Source: Schizophyllum amplum | Lineage: Eukaryota; Basidiomycota; Agaricomycetes; Agaricales; Schizophyllaceae | Direction: 5' to 3' | NCBI GenBank assembly: GCA_007026445.1 | Contig: VDMD01000298.1 | Span: forward strand, 1 to 12,878 | DNA length: 12,878 nucleotides | Shown here: positions 1-8,231 of the stretch, in pieces | Layout of the letters: the number at the start of each line of letters is the position of its first letter | Numbering within the stretch: the stretch's first letter is position 1 | Made by a program: the position numbers and the translations under genes | Notes under the pieces: generated by a model | Database searches by the model: none | Told to the model about the DNA's origin: nothing | Seen by the model: the letters and a program-made list of their open reading frames with translations, nothing else

Positions 1-2803
1 CCTGGGCGGCGTCCATGGTGTCATGATGTGAGTCCAGCCCAAGCGTACTAATCAAATACTCATGTATGCCAGGGCGTATCACGAGCTCGACGAGATTCCT
101 GCGCATGTCCACCCGATGCTTACGCCGCTCTTGACGAGTGGGGCTTCAATGGTGAACTGGTTTTCCAGGGCGCCGATTGCACGACACTGAATATACTTCT
201 CTAGGATTTATCACAGCCGATGATACGGGTGCGTGCCGCTGTTAGGGTTGACTACGGGTGTTTGACCATCCTGTAGGCATGGCCATGCTGTACAAGCGGC
301 ACACTGTCACAGCCTCGGATGCGGATACCATGCAGCAATATCTCAACGCTGGTGGCATGATACAGTACTACGACTTCCCTCTAGCGACTTGGCGGTAAGC
401 GCTGCTTCTACACGTCTGCCGCGTTCACTTACTTATTCATTGCCTTTCCTTAGCGATGTAAGAGCAAATTATTCTTTGCCAACCATTGTATCTAATCACC
501 CCAACAGACATCGTGGATCTTGTCGCCAACGGCACCATCCCGCTGCATGTCCTACAAGAACGCGTGCACCGCGTAATCGGCGTCAAGTACGATCTCGGTC
601 TCTTCGAGGACCCTTTTGTCTCGGAGAACACCAACTCGACGGCCTTGGTCGAACAGCATGTCCCGTTAACGCTGGAGATGGCGCAAAAGTCGCTTGTTCT
701 ACTCGAGAACAGGAATGGAACATTGCCCATTTCACTCGACAGCTCCGGTATAAAAAAGATCGCTCTTGTCGGGCCGTTTGCCGATACGCTGAACTACGGT
801 GCGACGCCCCACGCCTTATTGTCGCCGTTACCTTTTCTAAAGCCTCCATTCTTAGGTGGCTACTCAGGACCGTGGGGAATGGGGCCAAATGACCGGGGCA
901 TATCCTTGCGACAGGGCATCCTCTCCTACCTCCCCGACTCCGTCTCCCTCGTCTCAACCTGGGGCGCCGAGTCCTGGCTGTACCACTCCCAATACGCCGT
1001 CCCCGCCTACGCCTACACCGACTTGTCCGGGACGCCCGGCGGCCTCACCGCGTCCTACTTCGCCGACCCCTCGGCCAACTTCACTTCCGCCACCCCGGCC
1101 TTCACCACCGCTCCTCAAACGCCAAACCGTGACTGGGGGCTTTACCCTCCCCTTGGCCTCTCCTCGAACAACTTCAGCGTCGTGTGGGAGGGCGCGCTGA
1201 CTGTGCCCGAGCTCGGTGTGCCCTCCGTCGCGGGCTGGCTTGGCGCCGCCGTCTCACCAAATATCTCCGCGGAGGTGTTCGTGAACGGGAGCAGCGTGGC
1301 GCGGTCCCCGGCGACCACGGTGGGCAACACTCTCAGCAACATTGAGAGCTGGGTGTGGGTGCAGGACAATGCGACGGCGGCCCCGCCGGACGGTGCTGAG
1401 TTTGAGTTTGAGAGCGGGCGTACCTATGCGCTGCGGGTGGAGCTGAGGGTGTGGAATTTGGCGCAGAAGATCGAGAATGTGAACAGTGTGAATGCGCATG
1501 TTGAGCTCTGGTGGAATCTAGCGGGGAGGGAAGGGGATGGGGTGCAGCAGGTAGGACCCTACCGTTTCTTTCGTGTGCTGCGCGTGCTCACCTTTTTTCA
1601 GGCAGTTCAGGCTGCTGAGGGCGCCGATCTCATCGTCCTCGCTGTGGGTGCGAACTGGAACAGCGACGGCGAGAGCGGAGACCGGGCCACACTCAGTCTC
1701 TCTCCCAACCAGAGTGAGTGCTTACCCTTGCTTTGGCTGAAATGGCTTGATTCATATGCGGCGCCTATCAGCTGCCCTTGCGGACGCCATGTTCGACCTG
1801 GGCATACCCGTGGTGATGGTCCTGCAAGGCGGGCGACCGTTCGCGATTGCCGAATACTATGAGAAGTCTGCAGCGGTGCTGAATGCTGTGCGCTCCTCTC
1901 GTATTCATGGAGAGACCTCGTATGCTGATCCCTGAGCAGTTCTTCCCCGGACAATCCGGCGGTCAGGCTATTGCCGACGCACTATTTGGTACGACCAACC
2001 CGGGCGGACGGGTACCTCTGAGCATACCGGCGAATGAACAGCAGTTGCCCATTGATTACAAGTAAGCACATTGTGAGCCACATGGTGGCTAGCTAAAGCA
2101 GTATGCAGCATCAAGTACACTGCTCGGGCAAAGAATTACACGGATGTGTACTCGTACGCGCAGGTACGCGCGTGATCTGCAAGTTTTCAAATCATTGCTA
2201 ATGTGCCGCTTGCAGTATCCGTTCGGGTACGTGCTGAAGATCCTATTTCCACCTACCATAGCTCATTCGCACCCGTGCCTTTGTCAATGACGCCCACGTA
2301 GATACGGCCTCTCTTATACGACCTTCACGCGCGCGGAGTTCAACGCATCGTCTGCTAGCGGCAGCAACACCTTCTCGCCAGGTGACACCATCTCGTTCCG
2401 GGCGGACGTGACGAATACGGGAACAATGGCGGGTAGCGATGTTTTACAGGTAAGCCTTGCACCATCTGGCCTCGTTCCCATATTCATCGACATGCTCGCG
2501 CCAGGTATACCTCCTTGTTCGTCGCTCGACCATCGTACGGCCTCAGAAGCAGTTGGTCGCCTTCACCAGGGTGTACCTGGACGCAGGGGAGACTCGCACC
2601 GTGGAGATGCAGCTTGAGGTCAGTCGTGTTTGATTCTTAGTCGGTACGCTTGGCTAAGGGAGCCACAGGTCGATCGCTATCTGCCCATCGTCGACCGCGC
2701 GTGGAAATGGGTTCTGGAGGAAGGAGATTACACGTTCGCCTTGTTGGACCATGGCGGGTACGACGCGGATACGACGACGAACGTGACGATGACTTGTGTA
2801 TGA
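1..2803 (+). CDS. GH3 beta-glucosidase with PA14 domain, 5' partial, two apparent frame breaks
   Basis: Beta-glucosidases of family GH3 release glucose from cellobiose and other beta-glucosides, usually outside the cell. Traced exons: 1-27, 73-151, 205-228, 277-394, 454-457 (doubtful), 508-798, 856-1550, 1602-1713, 1772-1887, 1937-2061, 2109-2163, 2216-2226, 2302-2449, 2505-2618 and 2669-2803 (TGA). Seen in translation: MMAYHELDEIP, then EWGFNGFITADDTGM around 136-285 (the first D of ADD, 219-221, aligns with the family nucleophile by inference), NAGGMIQYYDFP, GVKYDLGLF, and DTLNYGGYSGPWG spanning the 799-855 intron. A PA14-like insert starts at GGLTASYF (about 1040-1550). The GH3 C-terminal domain includes ADLIVLAVG, LQGGRPFAI and FPGQSGGQAIADALFG. 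YPFGYGLSYT leads into a fibronectin-III-like tail. The N-terminus lies left of the window. Two one-base deficits (near 119-123 and at 454-457) break the frame. From 508 onward every splice phase is consistent. Family assignment is firm; functionality is not. Confidence 0.9.
2216..2226 (+). other. 11-nt microexon of the GH3 gene
   Basis: Between introns 2164-2215 and 2227-2301 lies an 11-base exon reading Y-P-F-G(part). It joins upstream SYAQ and downstream YGLSYT to give the conserved GH3 string YPFGYGLSYT. The phases fit exactly (0 in, 2 out). Gene finders easily miss an exon this short. Confidence 0.85.
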
Positions 2804-3007
2804 AGGCGATATGTTCAATATGAAAAGATACAAGGCTACAAGCGTGGACTGCATTGACGTGGGGAAGAGTACCAGGACATGCTGACGAGCTTGTTGGGGT
2901 ATTGTAGAATTTTAGCTGCTCACGTAGCTCTTCAGGATCGCGCGAGACTAGGGCCAAGTCGGTTTTGTCGAGCTCGCTTCCACCCCTAAACCCACATCGA
3001 TCAGTAA
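2804..3007. other. intergenic spacer between GH3 stop and inverted-repeat element
   Basis: About 200 bases that presumably hold the GH3 3' UTR. I see no clear polyadenylation signal and no supported gene. A long open frame on the minus strand crosses this stretch, but it runs antisense through the GH3 last exon and is not supported. Confidence 0.5.
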
Positions 3008-3235
3008 GAGTCAGACCAGACATCTTACCAGGTAAATCCCGCTCCCAGGTAAATACCCGAAAAGGAAGGAGCAAGTAAATCACGTCGTAGTCGGCATCCG
3101 CCGAGTGACCGCGTTACATCGGGTGATCGCGGCGGAAAAGGCGCGCAGCGGGCGGGTCGCGTCGGGCGACGTCGGAGACGACGTCGGCGTCGCTGCCGGC
3201 AACGCGGAGCACGCTCTCCAGACAGCGTTGTCGAA
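3008..3235 (+). repeat. left arm of long inverted repeat
   Basis: Reverse complement of the right arm with substitutions. It is about 10 bases shorter near 3084-3090 and also shorter near 3140-3155. On the minus strand this arm encodes SDADVVSDVARRDPPAARL before a stop. Confidence 0.75.
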
Positions 3236-3300
3236 GCTGCTACCCATATGTTGCACTTGGTCTTATTTATACGGCTCATTTCATATATACAAGCTATTCG

Positions 3301-3558
3301 ATGTCGTCGACACCGTCTGAGAAGCGCCCCCGCGTCGTCGAGATCAACGCCGACATCGTCTCTGACGTCGTCCGACGCAAGCCCGACGCGGTCCGCCTGC
3401 TGCCCGCCTTTCCCGCCGCGATCATCCGACGTAACGCGGTCACTCGGCGGATGCCGACCCGGCCCGACCGCGACGCGACTTACTTGCCCCTTCCTTTTTG
3501 GGCATTTACCTGGGCGCAGGATTTACTTGGTAAGATGTCTGGTCTGACTCTAAGGTAG
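3301..3558 (+). CDS. short open frame across right arm of inverted repeat, unknown
   Basis: 85-residue ATG frame, basic and arginine-rich. I do not recognise a domain. TATA-like sequences lie 12-37 bases upstream in the spacer. The first half of the frame is matched in the same register by the opposite arm, where it is broken by a stop and an indel. It could be a small duplicated gene fragment carried by the element, or simply an open frame in GC-rich inverted-repeat DNA. The stop lies outside the element, which argues against a native full-length gene. Confidence 0.2.
   Translation: MSSTPSEKRPRVVEINADIVSDVVRRKPDAVRLLPAFPAAIIRRNAVTRRMPTRPDRDATYLPLPFWAFTWAQDLLGKMSGLTLR
3310..3550 (-). repeat. 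right arm of long inverted repeat
   Basis: Inverted copy of 3008-3235. On the plus strand an ATG frame (3301-3558, 85 codons) runs outward through the whole arm. It reads INADIVSDVVRRKPDAVRL and further on FTWAQDLLGKMSGLTL, and ends in flanking DNA at TAG. The same protein register exists in the left arm. Confidence 0.75.
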
Positions 3559-3643
3559 CGGGACATTCCATCTCCTTGTAGTTTACATCGACTTTCTCGA
3601 CGTATATAGTGCCAAGCAGGCATACAAGAGCACACTTCAGCAA

Positions 3644-4225
3644 TCAGATCCACTTGTTCTTGAACTGCTGCCACTTCACCCGCCACTCTAGCTGAATGAT
3701 CTCCCAATTTCTCGCTCGCCATTCGTCCGTATATGTGTCCAGGCGCTCGCCTTCCTGCAGCACCCATTGTCTGTAGAACTCGGACAGCGCATCCTCCTTG
3801 TCTAATGGAGGTCCGTCCGTGGGGAGCGCGGTCAGGATCTCTTGTCGTGCCGCTTCGAATCGGCGATTGCTCTGTCCGATCGTAAGTAAACCGTTCCGCA
3901 CCGCATTGTGTGCGGACACAAAAAGCGCAGGCATACGCACGTCAAGCCAGAAATTGTGATTGAAGTTGTCTAGGTCTTGTCGGGCAAGCTTCCATCGCAG
4001 ATCGTAGTCTGTCTTCGCCCTTGCCGGGTCCTCGTCGAACTCGTGAAGGGAGTAAGGGTGGGGAAGTCGCTGGGAAGCGGGGGGCGCGTCCGAATAGATG
4101 ACGGGGCGCAAGTTGGATATGGGGTGCGGCGGACCTATCTTGTCATCTCTACGGGCTGTTACGTGCAACGAGCGCCGTATGCGAGGCGCACGAGCGCCGA
4201 TTCTGCCGGCGGCAGCGAAGGACAT
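3644..4225 (-). CDS. COA8: cytochrome c oxidase assembly factor COA8/APOPT1 family (mitochondrial)
   Basis: Intronless, 193 residues from the ATG at 4225 to TGA at 3644; the frame stays open a little further upstream but only to a TTG. The family (human COA8/APOPT1) acts in the mitochondrial matrix/inner membrane and supports biogenesis and oxidative protection of respiratory complex IV. Seen: an Arg/Ala/Ser-rich, acid-free N-terminus (residues 1-26) typical of a mitochondrial presequence. It is followed by the diagnostic IGPPHPISNLRPV block (about 30-42), FNHNFW (88-93), SEFYRQWV (148-155) and an aromatic/basic C-terminus EWRARNWEI...WRVKWQQFKNKW (168-192). Length matches the family's usual range (about 190-210). 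It shares a 302 bp upstream region with the divergent GPHR gene. No frame break is seen. Confidence 0.88.
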   Translation of the reverse strand: MSFAAAGRIGARAPRIRRSLHVTARRDDKIGPPHPISNLRPVIYSDAPPASQRLPHPYSLHEFDEDPARAKTDYDLRWKLARQDLDNFNHNFWLDVRMPALFVSAHNAVRNGLLTIGQSNRRFEAARQEILTALPTDGPPLDKEDALSEFYRQWVLQEGERLDTYTDEWRARNWEIIQLEWRVKWQQFKNKWI

Positions 4226-4527
4226 GGCCGTACGAAGCAAGGGAGGGGACGCGGGCCGACGTCCCGCAACTCATAATGCGATCCACAACTTCCGCTCGCG
4301 CCTGGTCCACAACTTGTCCCCGACGCTCATGTTCTCAATTTCCTCTGAGAAACAGAGAACCTCATATCCCCATATCAGTACTTTCAAGATTTCTGATTCC
4401 ACACAATTCACCAGCAGCTCATCGCTTCTTCCCACTTTACCCCCAAAACTCCCGCTCTACCAACTCAGCCGACGGTCCCTCATATCAGTGGGCACCTCCC
4501 CCTTTCGCTCCCGCTTCACAGCCCACA
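4226..4527. promoter_or_regulatory. divergent promoter between COA8 and GPHR
   Basis: 302 bases separate the two start codons, so both genes must start within it. The half nearer GPHR is C/T-rich on the plus strand (about 4385-4527), as is usual just upstream of fungal start codons, and the GPHR ATG is preceded by CCCACA. A CATATCAGT motif occurs twice (around 4370 and 4480). No convincing TATA box is visible, in keeping with housekeeping promoters. A long plus-strand open frame here is dismissed. Confidence 0.6.
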
Positions 4528-6309
4528 ATGTCTGCCAGCGCTGTGCTTGAGCATGTTGTGATCCTCTGCATCCGGTACGCGGCATTCGCCTCACTCAAGA
4601 GCTCACGCTGACCCTCTGCAGAGGGGGGTTCTTCCTCGGCTGCCGCAGATACCTAATCCATAGTTTATACGCAGATCTCCAGGACCTCTCCCTCCCCGAG
4701 ACAGCCTCGATCGAGCTGGAAACGCTGCCCATGCCATCCGGCGCCTCGGCGCAACCGACGCGCTCTACCCTGCACTCGACGATCTCGCGCGTCGTATTCG
4801 CGTCTTGCTTCACCGAGACGTGCATGATGTTCTTTCTCCTCCTGTCCCAGGGCCTGAGCATCTTCCAGCCCAGGTGTGTTCGTCTGTGCACGCGCAGTCG
4901 TCGACCTCGCTCAACACTCACTCCTCAGCGTACGCCTCGTGCAGTGGAAGATCTCCCTTGCGCTTCTCCTCGTCAACATCATCTTGACAATTCCCTCCTC
5001 CATCAGCCTCGTCCTCTCTGTCGGCGCCAGCGCTCGCGACGCGTCCCCCTCGCGCGTCTGCAGCCCGCGGCTGCTCCTCAACCTCATCCCCGTCGTCCTC
5101 TACCTCTTCGCCCTGTCCTACATCCCCCTCCCCGGCGCACTGGCTCCCACCGGCTTCGTTGCGGGCGTCCTCGCGCGCCTTGTCGTGCTGGGCACGACGA
5201 TCCTCGGGCTCCTATCGGGCTTTGGTGCGATCAGCAGCGCGTGGCCATACCTGCCATTCGTCAACCGTGCAAAGAGCCTGCCGACGGAGCAGGACCTGCG
5301 GGCCGCCGAGCATAGCTTGGACCGCATCCGCGCAGATCTGGCCACGCTGAACGGCGAGCTGACCCGCACCTCTGCGTCTTCGACGGACGGGTCGTGGATC
5401 TCGCGCGTTGCGACGAGCTTCCGGGGAGGTGACAGCAGTGCGTGCCATCTACATCCACAGCTCAATACTCACAAGTCTTCCAGGAGCTCAAGAAATGAAA
5501 GGCCTCCGCGCCCTCGAGGCCGAAATGAGCCGCAATTTTGACGATCTGACGCGGCGGTATCAAGAGCACACGTACCGACGGACCTTCCGTGGGCGCGTCG
5601 TCGCGGTTGTCGGGCGCCTATTCGCGGTCTACTGCGTCGTGCGCATCGTCAGCGTGAGTGTTATGCCCCGCACGTGCGAAACCTACTCACACGCCGCCAG
5701 TCCGCTCTCCACCTCCTGTTCCCTAGCAACGCCGGTTACAACACAACCACGTCCGACTTGCTGACCGACCTCCTCGCGTATTCCTTGTCTATTGTGTCCC
5801 GGGAGGAAGTGGTAGGACGGGACGACGTCGCGTTGATATCGAGGCAGATCAGCCTAGGGCTGGTCGGCGTGATCATATTGATGAGCTTGAGGCTTGTGCT
5901 CAGGGGGGTGACAAGGGTGCGTGCTAGCCGTCCCGCCTGCCGTGCCTTACACCGACCCTCTTTGCAGGCTCTCCAGGTAACTAGCCGCAACCTCGGAGCA
6001 TCGCTGATGTTGCTGGTGCTCGCCGAGCTCATCGTGAGTCTGCCACGTTCGCTCCTCAACCTGACTCACCTCGCATCTCTGCAGGGCATCTACCTTCTCT
6101 CCACCATTGTGCAGCTGCGCACCTCCTTCCCGCCCGAAAATACAGGCAGCACAGACGCCGATGGTAATACGAAGGACACCAACCTTTTTTCCACAATCCC
6201 CGCGTACGAGGTGTTTGGCCCGCTGTTCGACTGTGCGTTTCTGGCGACGACGGCGGTGTCGGTGTTTGTTAGGTGGACGGCGGATCGGGTAGATGGGATG
6301 GGGAGGTAG
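4528..6309 (+). CDS. GPHR: Golgi pH regulator / ABA-GPCR-like (GPHR family) membrane protein
   Basis: Seven exons: 4528-4574, 4622-4873, 4929-5437, 5484-5653, 5701-5916, 5968-6033 and 6085-6309 (TAG). All phases agree and give 494 residues, the usual family length. Introns are 46-55 nt. GPHR proteins (human GPR89, plant GTG1/2) are multi-pass Golgi/ER membrane proteins linked to anion conductance and luminal acidification. Seen: hydrophobic segments near residues 79-96, 109-131, 147-163 and 173-200. The GPHR_N signature GVLARLVVLGTTILGLLSGFGA lies around 179-200, then WPYLPF. A polar charged coiled-coil-like stretch (about 220-300) leads to RRYQEHTYRRTFRGR, then SALHLLFPSNAG, RQISLGLVGVIILMS, and a C-terminal ABA_GPCR part with GIYLLSTIVQLRTSFPP and AYEVFGPLFDCAFL. 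The protein is intact, unlike the neighbouring GH3 gene. Family call is confident; the exact substrate ion is not visible. Confidence 0.88.
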
Positions 6310-6568
6310 GGGCTGTCGAAGGGGGCGACGGAAGGAGGTGGTCGAGGGAGGGGGTGACAGAGAGGGGAGGAGGGGGGAGGGAGGAGGGCAACGAAAGGGG
6401 GATTACGGAGGGAGGAGGGCGACGAAGGGGGGGAGGGGGGCGACACAGAGCGGGGGAGGGGGGAGACGAAGGGAGGAGAACGGAGGGGGAGGCGATGAGG
6501 ATGGGCGACGGCGAGGGAGGGGGAGGGGGAGGGATGAATGGGGGAGGGCGACGAAAAAGGGGAGGGGG

Positions 6569-6632
6569 GAATGAAGGGGGGACGACGGAGGGGGAGGGGG
6601 GAATGAAGGGGGGACGACGGAGGGGGAGGGGG
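6569..6632 (+). repeat. 32-bp tandem repeat, two exact units
   Basis: Units 6569-6600 and 6601-6632 are identical, beginning GAATGAAGGGGGGACGACGG. A decayed third unit follows to about 6666. It lies inside the polypurine tract. Confidence 0.85.
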
Positions 6633-6995
6633 TCGACGGAGGGGAGGGGGGACGACGGAGGGGGAGGGCGATGAGGAAGGGCGATGGCGACGGCGAGGGA
6701 GGGGGTGACAGAGGGGGGAGGGCGACGAAAAAGGGGAGAAAGGAATGAAGGGGGGTGACGGAGGGGAAGGAATGAGGCAGGACGACGGCGAGGGGGGAGG
6801 GAGCGCGAGGGGGAGGGGCGAGGGGGAGGGGCGGACTTAACCCCCTCGCTTCCCTCTCCCTGTTCCATTAGCATGCGGCATGCACACGAGGTGGAGGACG
6901 GCGATCATGGCTGGGCAGACGGCGGGAGGAAGAGGAGGGATGAGGGATGAGGAGGAGGGAGGAGGAGGAGGGAGAAGGGGGGGGGGGAGGGGGGA

Positions 6996-7049
6996 GGGGC
7001 AGGGGAGAAGGAAGGGCGAGGAGGGGGCAGGGGAGAAGGAAGGGCGAGG
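6996..7049 (+). repeat. 26-bp direct repeat, period 28
   Basis: The segment GGGGCAGGGGAGAAGGAAGG and its continuation occur identically at 6996-7021 and 7024-7049, at the right end of the purine tract. Confidence 0.8.
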
Positions 7050-7181
7050 TCGATAAGAGAGGGTGCTCGACGCACTTCTCATCTCGCTCTCATGTCCTCT
7101 CGTTGTCGCGCGCCTCCCTCCCCACCTTCCCTGACGGCCTACTTGTCGCTTTTGAGGCACGGCGAGTGGTGGCGACGCTTC

Positions 7182-7223
7182 GTAGTCTACGTCGTGTAGG
7201 CTGTAGTCTACGTCGTGTAGGCT
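7182..7223 (+). repeat. 21-bp tandem repeat, two exact units
   Basis: GTAGTCTACGTCGTGTAGGC plus one base is repeated at 7182-7202 and 7203-7223, followed by GTAGTAG. Each unit contains the near-palindrome GTAGTCTAC. The length is a multiple of three, but no coding frame here is convincing. Confidence 0.85.
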
Positions 7224-7367
7224 GTAGTAGTGTACTCGTTGCAAGTAGATAACTCTAATATGATGTTGATTTCTGCAAACTAGGTGTGAACGCGAGAGGG
7301 GGAGAAGGGGGCGAGCGCGCGAGCGGGGGAGTGTGCAGAAAGGAGTGAAAGGAGTGAGAGAGTCGTG

Positions 7368-7525
7368 AAAGGAGTGACGGAACGTGCAATCTTGCACGAG
7401 TGAGGACTGGAGAAGTGGACGAGTAGGGAAAGCACGACGAACAACAACAAAGGCAACGACTCGATGAGTGGAGCGAGACGGGGGGCAGGCGTTCACTCAA
7501 AGGAGTGACGGAACTTGCAATCTTG
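7368..7525 (+). repeat. 27-bp dispersed direct repeat (7368-7394 and 7499-7525)
   Basis: AAAGGAGTGACGGAAC followed by K and TGCAATCTTG is present twice with one mismatch, 131 bp apart. Partial AAAGGAGTGA copies also lie around 7339-7358. Function unknown. Confidence 0.75.
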
Positions 7526-8231
7526 AGACTGCGAAAGAACGTCGGTGAGAGAGGGGATGGCATAGGACAGCGAGCGCGTACTCGCACTGCGCTCACTCAT
7601 TCAGCGACATTGCGAGACATGACTTAGTTGTGACGATGTGGCGTGCTCAGCGAGAGCACTCGGGGAACGCATTTGGGGGCAAATCATTTATATTCGTTAT
7701 CACGACGTACAATACTGCTATATACCCAAGGCGACGCCCGTCCCTCCGACGTGAGGGCGTGAGTGGCGCGGTCAACGCGGCCCGTTCCCTTGATTGCGAG
7801 ACCGACGCCGGTGTCGAGATCGCGGGTGCAGGAGTGCGAGTGAGACACTGTGCTCGTCCTTGAACAGCTTCTTGATGTGTGCGCGCATCGCCGAGGACGT
7901 CCCCGAGAGGCCCTCAACGGCCAATTCGGGACAGGAGGTGCATCCGCGAGCAGTTTTCGCTTAGCGAACGCGGGTTGAAGGGTCTGCAAACAAGAAAGTG
8001 AGCGAGTTTCCTAAGTGGCGAGAATAAAAAGCGCCCAAATGCGACCACGACAGAGAACTACAGAGCGTCAATGAGGTGGGTCAGAGTCCATATGTAAGGA
8101 GAAGTAAGTGAGTAAACGGGGGGCAGGGAAATAGAAACCACGGTCGTGGTATCCATTGACTTGAAAAGCCGCCGAGATGAGAAGATTAATCGAGGGTCAG
8201 CGGGCGAGTGAATCATACAGGAGGAAGTTAA
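7526..8231. other. stretch without a supported gene
   Basis: Open frames are short on both strands and none is recognisable. TATA-like sequences occur at about 7687-7692 and 7718-7724 (readable on either strand; on the minus strand the second is GGGTATATAGCAG). CTCACT/GTGAG motifs are frequent. I see no tRNA, rRNA or transposase. Confidence 0.5.

Larger units (their letters stand above)
3008..3550. mobile_element. foldback / MITE-like element with long terminal inverted repeats and TAA target duplication
   Basis: The two ends are inverted copies starting GAGTCAGACC and ending GGTCTGACTC, each flanked directly by TAA (3005-3007 and 3551-3553). Exact inverted matches include 28 bases (3090-3117 with 3431-3458) and a 20+ base terminal stretch ending TTACCA. 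Similarity continues inward with small indels to about 3235 and 3310. A spacer of about 65 bp between the arms holds TATTTATA (3264-3271) and CATATATAC. A 3-bp TWA duplication is typical of PIF/Harbinger DNA transposons, but no transposase is present and the terminus is not one I recognise, so the family is inference. Alternative reading: a head-to-head duplicated host sequence. Confidence 0.6.
6310..7056. repeat. polypurine (G/A) low-complexity tract with tandem repeats
   Basis: Starting at the GPHR stop codon, the plus strand is almost entirely G and A, with many runs of 4-10 G, sparse CG dinucleotides, and a short mixed interruption at about 6836-6935. Runs of three or more G recur every few bases, so G-quadruplex potential is high throughout. 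No gene is supported. Pro/Ser-rich antisense and Gly/Arg-rich sense frames are products of composition. Confidence 0.85.

Noticed and set aside
486..1862. A single 458-codon uninterrupted GH3 reading
   Set aside because: It is open only because intron 799-855 and others happen to lack stops. Removing the introns gives the better family match.
2637..3083. 148-codon minus-strand frame
   Set aside because: It runs antisense through the GH3 final exon and into one arm of the inverted repeat. Only the repeat part resembles the other arm.
4098..4550. 150-codon plus-strand frame between COA8 and GPHR
   Set aside because: It overlaps the COA8 start antisense and the promoter, and contains a Ser/Thr/Leu-rich stretch expected from C/T-rich promoter DNA.
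5118..5465. Minus-strand frames inside GPHR exon 3
   Set aside because: They are shadows of the well-supported GPHR coding frame.
6273..6674. Gly/Arg-rich plus-strand frames in the purine tract
   Set aside because: Same low-complexity effect, with no start context or homology.
6269..6874. 201-codon minus-strand frame, Pro/Ser-rich
   Set aside because: It lies wholly in the polypurine tract and overlaps the GPHR end antisense. Its composition follows from C/T-only DNA, and other frames there are open too.
6837..7496. 219-codon minus-strand frame containing two copies of a 7-residue repeat
   Set aside because: It has no ATG start and mixes low-complexity and repeat DNA. The in-frame 7-residue repeat follows simply from the 21-bp duplication.
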